Shown here one piece after another: positions 41,557 through 50,281 of a stretch of DNA of 64,000 nt; within the stretch, counting starts at the first letter, position 1, and each line of letters starts with the position of its first letter. Source of the DNA: Catalinimonas niigatensis. Lineage in GTDB: Bacteria; Bacteroidota; Bacteroidia; Cytophagales; Cyclobacteriaceae. Under the pieces are notes generated by a model, which searched no databases, was not told the DNA's origin, and saw only the letters and a program-made list of their open reading frames with translations. A program made the position numbers and the translations under genes. The stretch lies in contig NZ_CP119422.1 of assembly GCF_030506285.1 (NCBI RefSeq), forward strand, positions 3,615,001 to 3,679,000, written 5' to 3'.

Positions 41557-44500
41557 CTAGAATCCGGCTCTTAGGCCCACAGTAAATGTTTTGGGAATAG
41601 GATACGTAAAATGATCAATGCCCTGAGAAGTGCCGGTACCTTTTGAATTTACTTCAGGGTCCCACCAGGAATAGTTGGTGATGGTCAGCAAGTTCTGTCC
41701 GCTTACGTAAAGCTTCGCATTTCTGATCCAGTCAATGCCTAAGCTTTCAAATGGTAAATTATAGGCCAGTTCTATGTTTCTGAGCCGCATATACGAACCA
41801 TCTTCTATCCAACGGTCTGAAACCACCGCTGATGTATTTCTGCTGATAATGGGATATTTCGCATTGGGGTTATCCGGTGTCCAGTGGTTGGTAAATACCT
41901 CCCTGGGCATGTTAAGCCCCTGTCCATAATCCAGGGTGACCGGTATTGCACTGGCATTAAAAATATCATTTCCTTGAGATCCCTGTAAGAATAGGTTCAG
42001 CTCAAAATTCTTATAGGACATGCTGGAGTTGAGTCCATAGATAAAACTGGGATTAGGATCTCCGATATAGGTTTTGTCTTCAGCGGTGATTGCTCCATCA
42101 CCATCCACATCTTCTAAGCTGATTTGCCCTTCTTCGTCATAACCATCTTCCACATATCCCCAGAACTGACCAATAGGTCGCCCTTCTCTTAAAATGGTAA
42201 CGTTATCCTGTACCACCAGTACGCCCACATATCCTCCCAGTATATCCTCACCACCTTGCAGCTTGATTACTTTATTACGGTTTAAGGACAGGTTGGCATA
42301 CAGGTCCCACTTAAATTCACCGGTAGTAATTCTGCTGTCTATGCCTAGTTCAAAGCCTTTGTTCTGCACCTGCCCTACATTTTGAATGGTAGAAGTAAAT
42401 CCCATAGAATTGGGGAGCCTTACCGTATTGAGTAAATCGCGGGTATTTTTAATATAGTAGTCGGCAGTGATAAATATCCGGTTTTCCATCAACCCGAAAT
42501 CCAACCCTATGTCAATTTGTTCGGTGGTTTCCCATCTTAGATCTCCCGGCAGTCTGGTACCTGGTGAAAAGGTATTGTACAGCTGGTCATCAAAAACCGT
42601 ATTTCCTGATGATAACAGGTTAAGCGTAGCATAAGGACTGATGGCCTGGCTTCCGGTTAAGCCCCAGCTTGCTCTAAGCTTCATATCTGAAAAAAGGCCA
42701 TTATTTTGCATAAAGCCTTCGTCAGATATTCTCCAGGCTACTGCACCCGATGGAAAGTAACCCCATTTGTTGCCTTCGCTGTATCTTGAAGAGCCATCTG
42801 AACGAAAACTGAAAGTGAATAAGTACCTGTCAAGAAGAGTATAATTGACCCGTCCCAGATATGAGAGCAAAACTGACTTTGAATAAGAGGAAGAAGGGAT
42901 ATTTGGATTTTCTGCAGCACTGAGATCGTGCGTTTCAAAGGCATCGCTCAGAAAACCTACTCCACTGCCTCCCAATGAGGTTGAATCAAAATCCTGATAG
43001 GTAAATCCCGCTACAGCCGAAAAGCTATGCCGCTCATCAATGGTTTTATTATAGCTGATGGTATTCTCACTCAGCAGGCTTCTGAACTGACTGGTACTAA
43101 TGCTGGCACTACCATTGGAATTGAAGAAATCACGGGTAGTATAGGCATCGGTACGGTCATCGCGATTTTCAATACCTCCCGATATCTTGATGGTAATGGC
43201 AGGGAGAGGCTGATAAACAAAAGCTGCATTGGTCAGCACCACATTGGCTTTCGTTTCTGTAAACTGCTCATGGATAAAGTTGAGTGGATTGATAATATCG
43301 GGTGCTACAAAAGGATATTCATTAGCCAGAACAGTATAACTTCCATCCTCATTGTAAGGCCTTGATATGGGTGCCGCTGCTATTGCTGCCCCAATTAATG
43401 ATGTTCCTCTATGTCCGCCATCACTGTCTTTTCTTTCGGTCTTGAGGTAAGAACTAGTACTGCTTACATTGACACTGAGTTTTTCATTGATTTTATGATT
43501 GATATTGGCCCGCAGGGAATAACGATTGTAATCACTTCCCTGAATGATGCCTTCCTGACCAAAGAAACTTCCTCCAACGGAAAACTGTGTTTTTTCATTT
43601 CCTCCGCTGATGCTGAGAGAGGAAGTTTTCATAGGAGCATTTTGAAATACCAGGTCCTGCCAGTCGTATCCCTCACCAAAATTGTTGATCTCTTCTTGCG
43701 TAAAATAAGGATCTATTCCATCGTTTTCAGCCTGCATATTCGCAAGTAAGGCATACTGTTGACCATTCATCAAATCCAGTTTCCTTCTCAGCTTCTGTAC
43801 ACTATAGCTTGTCTCAAAATTAACATTCGTCCGTCCTGCCTTACCTTTTTTAGTTGTGATAATGACCACACCATTGGCTCCCCTTGATCCGTAGATGGCG
43901 GTAGCCGAAGCATCTTTGAGAATTTCAACACTTTCTATATCGGAGTTATTAAGATTGGTGGGGTTGCCTGAAAACGGAAAACCATCAACCACATATAGCG
44001 GCTCATTGCCACCCTGAATAGAACTTGTACCTCGAATACGCACACTCGTTCCCGCCCCTGGCGCTCCGGTAGTTTGCAACACCTGTACCCCTGGCGCTCT
44101 GCCCGAAAGTGATTGCAACATATTTGCCGTAGGGAAAGCATTGATTTGCTCTGATTTTACCTGGGCCACAGAACCTGTCAGGTCACTTTTTTTCTGTGTA
44201 CCATATCCAACCACCACCACCTCAGAAAGGGATTGGATGTCCGGCATGAGAGCAAGATCAATGTTCGTCTGGCTATTAATTGCCACTTCTTCGCTGATAT
44301 AGCCAATGGAAGAAAAAACCAGTGTACGGACTTCATCACTCACAGTTAACCTATAATTTCCATCAGCATCACTGACCGTCCCAACCGTTGTTCCTTTGGC
44401 CAGGATATTGACACCTGGAAGAGGCTCACCGCTTTCTCCGTCAGTCACTTTTCCACTAATATTTTGTTGGACATAACGAATTTGATGCATACTGGAACCC

Positions 44501-44928
44501 AATCTCTCCATGAGTTCAATATTGCCCGGTGAGCGGACGGACGGGTCACTTGTCTTCTCAGGGATTTGCTGAAGCGGTTTAAGGGTAGAATAAATGAGAA
44601 AAGAATTATTGGAATATTTCTCGTAATGAAGGTCAAGAGGTTTAAGTAAGTCCTTCAACATCTCTTCTACATTTTTGCTTTGTTCAAGCTTATCGAGCAG
44701 CTCTTGCTCCACCATCTTTTTATTGATCAGCTGCGGGTCATAATCAAATATGATGGCATATTTACCTTCCAGTCTGTCAAGTACTTCCAGAAGGGTTTGC
44801 TTGTTATCTTGCAGAGGAGGTATTAAAGTATCGTCATATACTCCCGCAAGATGCTGCGCTTTTGCTTGCACTACTAAAATGAATAGCAGCACCGAGAGCA
44901 GACTTAGGTTGCGTATTAGGTTTTTCAT
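41557..44928 (-). CDS. SusC/RagA-family TonB-dependent transporter with STN domain
   Basis: A 1123-residue outer-membrane transporter. Order: signal peptide (LLSVLLFILVVQAKA), an STN/secretin-type N-terminal domain (about 40-115) that signals to an anti-sigma factor, a carboxypeptidase-D-like domain (SGKVTDGESGEPLPGVNIL), the plug (SEVVVVGYGTQKKSDLTGSV, VQVLQTTGAPGAGTSVRIRG) and a large barrel ending GLRAGF. The STN domain fits control by the FecR/ECF pair just upstream. The substrate cannot be told from the sequence. Confidence 0.95.
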   Translation of the reverse strand: MKNLIRNLSLLSVLLFILVVQAKAQHLAGVYDDTLIPPLQDNKQTLLEVLDRLEGKYAIIFDYDPQLINKKMVEQELLDKLEQSKNVEEMLKDLLKPLDLHYEKYSNNSFLIYSTLKPLQQIPEKTSDPSVRSPGNIELMERLGSSMHQIRYVQQNISGKVTDGESGEPLPGVNILAKGTTVGTVSDADGNYRLTVSDEVRTLVFSSIGYISEEVAINSQTNIDLALMPDIQSLSEVVVVGYGTQKKSDLTGSVAQVKSEQINAFPTANMLQSLSGRAPGVQVLQTTGAPGAGTSVRIRGTSSIQGGNEPLYVVDGFPFSGNPTNLNNSDIESVEILKDASATAIYGSRGANGVVIITTKKGKAGRTNVNFETSYSVQKLRRKLDLMNGQQYALLANMQAENDGIDPYFTQEEINNFGEGYDWQDLVFQNAPMKTSSLSISGGNEKTQFSVGGSFFGQEGIIQGSDYNRYSLRANINHKINEKLSVNVSSTSSYLKTERKDSDGGHRGTSLIGAAIAAAPISRPYNEDGSYTVLANEYPFVAPDIINPLNFIHEQFTETKANVVLTNAAFVYQPLPAITIKISGGIENRDDRTDAYTTRDFFNSNGSASISTSQFRSLLSENTISYNKTIDERHSFSAVAGFTYQDFDSTSLGGSGVGFLSDAFETHDLSAAENPNIPSSSYSKSVLLSYLGRVNYTLLDRYLFTFSFRSDGSSRYSEGNKWGYFPSGAVAWRISDEGFMQNNGLFSDMKLRASWGLTGSQAISPYATLNLLSSGNTVFDDQLYNTFSPGTRLPGDLRWETTEQIDIGLDFGLMENRIFITADYYIKNTRDLLNTVRLPNSMGFTSTIQNVGQVQNKGFELGIDSRITTGEFKWDLYANLSLNRNKVIKLQGGEDILGGYVGVLVVQDNVTILREGRPIGQFWGYVEDGYDEEGQISLEDVDGDGAITAEDKTYIGDPNPSFIYGLNSSMSYKNFELNLFLQGSQGNDIFNASAIPVTLDYGQGLNMPREVFTNHWTPDNPNAKYPIISRNTSAVVSDRWIEDGSYMRLRNIELAYNLPFESLGIDWIRNAKLYVSGQNLLTITNYSWWDPEVNSKGTGTSQGIDHFTYPIPKTFTVGLRAGF

Positions 44929-45000
44929 GTTATTCTTATTAGAGATTGAGTAAGGCGTAGCTCCCTAACCTTCTTGGCGCCGTTCAGGGTAAAGAACTAC

Positions 45001-46029
45001 TTATTCTATTATGATTTTTCTGTCATTTTCAGTGATGTTGAACTGATACAGTTTTTCCATTTTGTCTAATAATACTTTGATTGAGTCACGAGGGTAAGAA
45101 CCGGAGAACCTACGTTCCAGAATAGTTTTATCCTTTAGCTGGATCTCGTAACCATAGGTATGTTCTATCCTTTTAAATATTTTAGAAAGAGGCTCATCAT
45201 CAAAAATAACCAACTCATCTTTCCAGGATATTTTGGTACTGGCATCTACCTGACTAAGCAGTAATTCCTTGTTGTTGTAGCTAAGCATTTCGCCTGGCTT
45301 TAGTACAATGTCTTCCTGCTTCTCTTGTATATCTTTCACCCGTACTACACCCTCATTGAGCACTACCTGTGTGTTTTCATCTCTGCGATTTACACTGAAC
45401 TCAGTTCCTAGAACCTCTACATCCAAAGGACCTGCATGTACAGTAAATTTGATATAAGGGTTTGCTGATGATGGAGTAGTTGAGCCTGAAAGTCTTTTTT
45501 TCACTTTGAAGAAGGCTTCACCCTCCAGCCATACTTCACGTTCAGTTCCTGATTTCCAATTTTCTTCATACCGAAGGGAGGAGTTCGCATTGAGCACAAC
45601 CCATGAACTGTCCGGCAACTGAATCTCCCGCATTTCTCCATACGCAGTAGTCACTGAAGTGTAAGAAGAAGAGTACAACCAGAGGGAAAATATTGCGGAC
45701 CCTAATAAACCTATTGTGATGCTAGCTGCAACTTTCCAAGCTGGGTACTTTACTTTGGAAGTAAGCGTATGCTGCTGTACTTCCTTTTCTTGAATTCCTT
45801 CACTGATGGCCGACCAAACTTTTTTTTCTGCTTGCACATTATGGCCAGTTTCCTTTGGCTGAATTGCTAAAAAAAAATCCCTAGCATCTTCTACGATTGC
45901 CCGATGCTCAGGATGAGAATCTATCCAGTCCTGCCAGTGTTGGGATTCTTCAGACTCTTGTGAAAGTGCCCATTTTCTAAAGCCTGCATCATTAAGTAAT
46001 CGGTTAACTGTTACTGTATCATGTTCCAT
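45001..46029 (-). CDS. FecR-family anti-sigma factor
   Basis: A 342-residue inner-membrane protein with a cytoplasmic sigma-binding domain (LLNDAGFRKWALSQESEESQHW, WIDSHPEHRAIVEDA), a single membrane helix (VAASITIGLLGSAIFSLWLY, about 100-122) and a periplasmic FecR domain (YGEMREIQLPDSSWVVLNANS, EVWLEGEAFFKV, VLGTEFSVNRR). A C-terminal DUF4974-like part follows (DEPLSKIFKRIEHTYGY). It relays the STN domain signal of the SusC protein to the sigma factor. Confidence 0.93.
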   Translation of the reverse strand: MEHDTVTVNRLLNDAGFRKWALSQESEESQHWQDWIDSHPEHRAIVEDARDFFLAIQPKETGHNVQAEKKVWSAISEGIQEKEVQQHTLTSKVKYPAWKVAASITIGLLGSAIFSLWLYSSSYTSVTTAYGEMREIQLPDSSWVVLNANSSLRYEENWKSGTEREVWLEGEAFFKVKKRLSGSTTPSSANPYIKFTVHAGPLDVEVLGTEFSVNRRDENTQVVLNEGVVRVKDIQEKQEDIVLKPGEMLSYNNKELLLSQVDASTKISWKDELVIFDDEPLSKIFKRIEHTYGYEIQLKDKTILERRFSGSYPRDSIKVLLDKMEKLYQFNITENDRKIIIE

Positions 46030-46173
46030 TATATCATGCCTTTGCTTTTAAGACAAAACATCATGGATTATTTACCAGGCTATTTCCAAAAAAAATTAAC
46101 TATTACATTTCATCAATTAAGATGAGGGAAATGATATAAGGATAGCAATGATTGGTAAGAATATGTACGAAGT

Positions 46174-46791
46174 TTATAAAAAATAGAGAAGCACAAAACT
46201 GATCGGAAGCAAATAAAACACGAAAGAATCTTTTTGTAGATGTCTGCGCAGCATATTTACTGCCTGATGTGCTGTGTTGTAAACCGTACGGATTTTAAGC
46301 GAAAGCACATCAGCGACTTCAGCCGCACTAAGATCATTGTAATACAATAAATAGATCACTTCTCGTTGCTGATCAGAAAGCTTATCAATAGCCTGCTGTA
46401 AAATTTCTCGCTGCCGGGTATATTGTGCTTCATCATTGAGCTGGTAGCTAAAATTTCTGACTTGATCCAAAGACAAAAAATGCTTGTTTTTTGTTTTGCT
46501 GATTTGGTTAAGCAACTGATTACGAAAAGCCCGAAATAGATAAGCCAGAGGTGCAGATACCTGGGGTAAGCTTTCTCTTTTTTGCCAAAGATTAATAAAT
46601 AGCTCCTGAATTACTTCTTCAACAAGTACCTCTGAAGCCATTTTACAACCGTAACGATATAGCTTTTGAAAAGCATAATGATAAACTTTCTCAAATGAAT
46701 CTCTGTCCCCAGTAAGCATCTGTTCCCATAATCTAGTTATGTTAGTTGTACTTACTGAAGCATTAAAATTTTCATCAGGAAACTCAATCAT
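46174..46791 (-). CDS. ECF RNA polymerase sigma factor with hydrophobic C-terminal tail
   Basis: A 205-residue Sus-type ECF sigma factor: region 2 (FEKVYHYAFQKLYRYG, LFINLWQKRESLPQVSAPLAY, LFRAFRNQLLNQIS) and region 4 (LSDQQREVIYLLYYNDLSAAEVADVLSLKIRTVYN). The last ~16 residues (SFVFYLLPISFVLLYF) are strongly hydrophobic, enough for a membrane anchor. It is first in the locus and should activate the SusC/SusD genes when released from FecR. Confidence 0.92.
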   Translation of the reverse strand: MIEFPDENFNASVSTTNITRLWEQMLTGDRDSFEKVYHYAFQKLYRYGCKMASEVLVEEVIQELFINLWQKRESLPQVSAPLAYLFRAFRNQLLNQISKTKNKHFLSLDQVRNFSYQLNDEAQYTRQREILQQAIDKLSDQQREVIYLLYYNDLSAAEVADVLSLKIRTVYNTAHQAVNMLRRHLQKDSFVFYLLPISFVLLYFL

Positions 46792-47412
46792 ATTTAATTT
46801 TTACAAATAATAAACTAACATCCAAGAATAATTTTATATTATTTGTAATTAATAGTCATTTTTTTCTTGCTTGCTGATTGGAGAGCCTTGACATTCGTCA
46901 AATACCACCTGCCATATTCTAGTTCTCACATCCATTGGCTCACTACTTTTGGAAGACTTCGTTTCTTCCAGCATCTTGTTAAATCATTTTTTATTATTCT
47001 ATACTGAAAGAGCAAGGACTTACGTAGATAAAAAAGTGATATTGGGTTTGAGAATCTCCTATTCAGAAAATCTTACAATAATGATTTTATCATGCTGCAA
47101 GCAATACAAATCAACAATCAAATTAGGGTAACAAAAACTGCCAAAATAATCGGTGAGCATGCAATTATTGAATTATAAATTTTTGATAATCAGTATTTTT
47201 AAAAAAATATTCAGAAACCTCTGGCTCTACTGGAAATTCATTTCAAATTTTCAAACCCCTTCAAGTTGCTTTCTGAATGGGTTTTTGTTTTAGTAGAAAT
47301 TAATGTGATATGATAATCAAAAAAACATAATCGGTTTTTAACAAAAAAAAATAAGCAATGTTAAGGGAGTATCAGAATGAAATTCATTTTTTAATCTTAA
47401 ACATTTTTTATT
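46792..47412. other. 621-bp gene-free stretch holding a degenerate repeat
   Basis: AT-rich sequence between the ECF sigma gene and dodecin, with no supported open frame. The most notable content is the type 2 repeat at 47055-47295. The dodecin promoter probably lies after 47300. Confidence 0.5.
47055..47295 (+). repeat. Degenerate repeat element type 2, copy B
   Basis: The counterpart of 30955-31195. It shares 'atgctgcaagcaatacaaat', 'ccaaaataatcggt' and the 'atattcagaaacctctggct' block in the same order with similar spacing. The hairpin arms are eroded (one strand ACCTCTGGCTC), and the terminator is only a weak AAACCC/GGGTTT pair followed by a T-run. The same order of parts shows one ancestral element, not chance similarity. 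Confidence 0.45.
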
Positions 47413-47622
47413 ATGTCAGTAGTAAAAGTAATTGAAGTAATTGCGGGATCAGAAAAAAGTTTTGATGATGCTACGCAAAAAGCCCTTGAAGAGGCGTCGA
47501 AATCTGTTAAGAACATCAGTTCTATTTACATCAAAGAAATGAAGGCTGATGTTAAGGATAACAAAATTGTGTCCTACGGTGTAAATGCGAAGATTTCTTT
47601 TACAGTAAATGGAAATCAGTAG
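47413..47622 (+). CDS. Dodecin-family flavin-binding protein
   Basis: A 69-residue dodecin. Family marks: VKVIEVIAGSEKSFDDATQKALEEASKSVKNISSIYIKEMKADV, quoted here as SEKSFDDATQKALEEASKSV and IYIKEMKADVKDNKI, then YGVNAKISFTV. Dodecins form dodecamers that store or buffer flavins. It is a single gene with a hairpin after it. The neighbours (Sus locus, ars operon) suggest no functional link. Confidence 0.93.
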   Translation: MSVVKVIEVIAGSEKSFDDATQKALEEASKSVKNISSIYIKEMKADVKDNKIVSYGVNAKISFTVNGNQ

Positions 47623-47633
47623 AGCATTTTTTT

Positions 47634-47670
47634 AATGAAAGGTGGCGGTAAGTGACTGCCGTCTTTCATT
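47634..47670 (+). terminator. Hairpin after the dodecin gene
   Basis: AATGAAAG (47634-47641) pairs with CTTTCATT (47663-47670), with a GC-rich inner arm (GGCGGT against ACTGCC, one mismatch). It lies 12 bp after the stop codon. The following T content is moderate. Confidence 0.6.
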
Positions 47671-48070
47671 CATTATAATAAGATTATTCTACCAAGTGAA
47701 AGTAAGCAGTTCCCCTTGCTTTGGATACTTCCCATTTATCTCAGCTATTTTTTCTAGTTTCCAAAGCCAACCTGTGTTTCAAGCAAGCATGGATAATATT
47801 TATATCAAATATGCTATAATGTAAAGGCTTTTCTAATAAGAAAATCCTGGTATTTTACCACTTGGCTAAATTTGAAAGCATCCATTTGTCTCTAATGCTT
47901 ATCGGGAACGCTTGTGTAACCGGACTACATGCCCTCGCTTCCCCTTACCTTAATTTTCATTTCCTTTAGTGTAAAAAGAGCAACTTTCGCAGCCATTATG
48001 CATGTAGTAATAGTTACTTCTAGAATATATACCCTTTACTTTTATAAATGATTTTTGCTATTCTGAAATT
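47671..48070. other. 400-bp spacer before the arsenic operon, no gene
   Basis: No open frame with family resemblance; the short frame at 47642-47824 overlaps the dodecin hairpin and is rejected. The arsR promoter lies near 48030-48092. Confidence 0.4.
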
Positions 48071-48092
48071 CTTATCGTTATTTTACGATAAG
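48071..48092. promoter_or_regulatory. Predicted ArsR operator 1
   Basis: CTTATCGT (48071-48078) and ACGATAAG (48085-48092) form a perfect 8-bp inverted repeat around a 6-bp spacer, 12 bp before the arsR start. The position is right for autorepression. Confidence 0.65.
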
Positions 48093-48103
48093 ACTAATAG
48101 ACT

Positions 48104-48433
48104 ATGGGAATCAGCAAGACAGCTGTATTTAATGAACAGCAGAATAAAATCGCTCAGTACGCCAAAGCCCTGGCGCACCCCGCCAGAGTAGCCATTATTG
48201 AGTTTTTACTCAAACACAAGAGCTGTTTTTGTGGTGAACTGGTAGAAGAACTACCTCTTTCACAATCTACTATTTCACAGCATTTGCGCGAGTTGAAGCA
48301 TGCCGGTCTCATCAAAGGAGAAATTGAAGGGCCAAGAATAGGCTATTGTATCCATGAAGAAGCCTGGGAAGAAGCCCGGGATGTGATGCTCAATCTCTAT
48401 GCATCATTTGCTGCTAAAAAAAACTGCTGCTAA
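48104..48433 (+). CDS. arsR: ArsR-family arsenic-responsive repressor
   Basis: A 109-residue winged-helix regulator. QYAKALAHPARVAIIEFLLKHKSCFCGELVEELPLSQSTISQHL (cited in part: HPARVAIIEFLLKHKSCFCG) matches ArsR/SmtB proteins; the CFC pair plus the C-terminal NCC can bind As(III). It opens the ars operon, with an operator directly upstream and a second one before arsC. The HTH segment LSQSTISQHLRELKHAGLI is standard. Confidence 0.93.
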   Translation: MGISKTAVFNEQQNKIAQYAKALAHPARVAIIEFLLKHKSCFCGELVEELPLSQSTISQHLRELKHAGLIKGEIEGPRIGYCIHEEAWEEARDVMLNLYASFAAKKNCC

Positions 48434-48449
48434 AAAAATTTGTATATAC

Positions 48450-48469
48450 TAATCGTAATATTACAATAA
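48450..48469. promoter_or_regulatory. Predicted ArsR operator 2
   Basis: TAATCGT-N6-ACAATAA resembles operator 1 (TTATCGT-N6-ACGATAA) with one change in each arm. It lies in the 59-bp arsR-arsC gap, which suggests a second controlled promoter for the resistance genes. Confidence 0.5.
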
Positions 48470-48492
48470 TACAATTAACCTGGCTTATTCCT

Positions 48493-49188
48493 ATGAAAGC
48501 TTTTTCCTTGACATTGTTCTTACTTTTAATCTTAAATGCGATGACTTCCAAAGAAACTTCTGTAAATCAGCTTAATGCGCCCCTAAAGGCCTATGTACAC
48601 CAAATCATCAGTGAATTTGATCAGATTCCTGAAGAACGCCAAAGCATCTTAGCGGAATTGGCTTTACATGTTACTACCAAGCATGCATCCGGGAAACCTG
48701 CCAGGCTGATTTTTATCTGTACCCACAACTCCCGTCGTAGCCATATGTCGCAGCTCTGGACGCAGGCCGCCGCATATTACTATGGGGTAAAAGATGTAGA
48801 AACGTATTCGGGAGGGACAGAAGCTACTGCTTTTAATCCTCGTGCAGTCAAGGCTATGAAAAAAGCAGGTTTTGGTATCAAAATTCTTCAGGAAGGGGAC
48901 AACCCAATTTATGCTGTGGCTTTTGCCGAAGATGCTTCTAACATTGAAGTCTTTTCCAAAAAATATGATCATGAGGTGAATCCACAGCAGGATTTTGCAG
49001 CCATCATGACCTGTTCGGAGGCTGACAAGAGCTGCCCCTTCATTCCCGGAGCCTCTTTGCGTATTCCTATTCCTTATGATGATCCCAAGGATTATGACGA
49101 AACAGATCAGGAAGAAACCATGTACGATGAGCGCTGTCATCAGATTGCCCGCGAGATGTTTTTTATGATGTCTAAAGTGCAGGTTTAA
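48493..49188 (+). CDS. arsC: Arsenate reductase, low-molecular-weight phosphatase type, possible signal peptide
   Basis: A 231-residue protein of the LMW tyrosine phosphatase / thioredoxin-linked ArsC family. The catalytic P-loop is C76-T-H-N-S-R-R-S, followed by [16 protein letters not shown], and later [16 protein letters not shown] and [14 protein letters not shown]. The first ~17 residues ([16 protein letters not shown]) are hydrophobic, like a Sec signal, and precede a family-typical start at Met17 (ATG 48541). Arsenate reduction is normally cytoplasmic, so either the start is at 48541 or the enzyme is anchored or exported. Confidence 0.85.
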   Translation: MKAFSLTLFLLLILNAMTSKETSVNQLNAPLKAYVHQIISEFDQIPEERQSILAELALHVTTKHASGKPARLIFICTHNSRRSHMSQLWTQAAAYYYGVKDVETYSGGTEATAFNPRAVKAMKKAGFGIKILQEGDNPIYAVAFAEDASNIEVFSKKYDHEVNPQQDFAAIMTCSEADKSCPFIPGASLRIPIPYDDPKDYDETDQEETMYDERCHQIAREMFFMMSKVQV

Positions 49189-49198
49189 GCAAAGGTCT

Positions 49199-50278
49199 AT
49201 GCAAACTAAAAAAGAGATTAAGAGACAAGCACCAAAAAAACTATCCCTGCTGGATCGTTTCCTCACGCTCTGGATCTTTCTGGCAATGGCTATAGGTGTG
49301 GCTTTGGGCAATCTGATTCCTGGTATAGAAGGTTTTTTTAGCCAGTTTCAGGCTGGCACGACCAATCTGCCTATCGCCATTGGACTGATTGTGATGATGT
49401 ATCCACCTCTGGCCAAAGTCCGCTATGAACATCTGGGCAAAGTCTTCAAGAATGTAAAAGTTGTAAGCCTTTCACTACTGCTGAACTGGATCATTGGGCC
49501 GGTGCTGATGTTTCTGCTGGCGATAACTTTCCTTCGCGATTATCCTGAGTACATGATCGGCCTCATCCTCATTGGTCTGGCTCGTTGCATTGCCATGGTG
49601 CTGGTCTGGAACGATCTCGCGCAGGGCGATAAGGAGTATGCTGCCGGACTGGTAGCAGTGAACAGCATCTTTCAGGTTATCTTCTACAGTTTCTTTGCCT
49701 GGCTATTCATCACTGTTTTGCCTCCTTACTTTGGTATAGAAGGCTCCATCGTAGATATCAGTATGAACGAAGTGGCCGAGAGTGTATTTCTCTATCTGGG
49801 CGTGCCTTTTTTAGCTGGTTTTCTAACGCGTTACTTCTTTATCAAAACCAAAGGAGAGCAATGGTATATAGAGAATGTGATTCCCCGCATCAGCCCGCTG
49901 ACACTTATTGCCTTGCTCTTTACCATAGTGGTAATGTTCAGCTTCAAAGGACAGACCATTGTGGATATACCGTTGGATGTGCTGCGTATTGCTGTTCCCC
50001 TGATGATTTACTTCGGGCTAATGTTTGTGCTGAGTTTTCTGCTGGCCAAAAAGCTGGGAGCCAATTATGCTGAGAATACCTCTGTTTCTTTTACAGCTAC
50101 CGGCAATAATTTTGAGCTGGCCATTGCAGTGGCGGTAGGGGTATTTGGCATAGAATCAGGGCAGGCTTTTGCAGGGGTAGTAGGCCCGCTCATTGAAGTA
50201 CCTGCACTTATCCTGCTGGTCAACCTGGCCTTCTGGTTCAGGAAAAGACTCTATGGAGCAGGACAATTAAAAACTTAA
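49199..50278 (+). CDS. arsB: ACR3-family arsenite efflux transporter
   Basis: A 359-residue inner-membrane carrier with about ten helices. ACR3 features: [32 protein letters not shown], the conserved Cys in [15 protein letters not shown], and [21 protein letters not shown]. Exports As(III) with the proton-motive force. It starts 10 bp after arsC, so the two are co-transcribed. The 3' end is 3 bp from the next gene. Confidence 0.94.
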   Translation: MQTKKEIKRQAPKKLSLLDRFLTLWIFLAMAIGVALGNLIPGIEGFFSQFQAGTTNLPIAIGLIVMMYPPLAKVRYEHLGKVFKNVKVVSLSLLLNWIIGPVLMFLLAITFLRDYPEYMIGLILIGLARCIAMVLVWNDLAQGDKEYAAGLVAVNSIFQVIFYSFFAWLFITVLPPYFGIEGSIVDISMNEVAESVFLYLGVPFLAGFLTRYFFIKTKGEQWYIENVIPRISPLTLIALLFTIVVMFSFKGQTIVDIPLDVLRIAVPLMIYFGLMFVLSFLLAKKLGANYAENTSVSFTATGNNFELAIAVAVGVFGIESGQAFAGVVGPLIEVPALILLVNLAFWFRKRLYGAGQLKT

Positions 50279-50281
50279 GGT

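Noticed and set aside
47642-47824. 60-codon frame after dodecin
   Set aside because: It begins within the dodecin hairpin and has no recognisable sequence.
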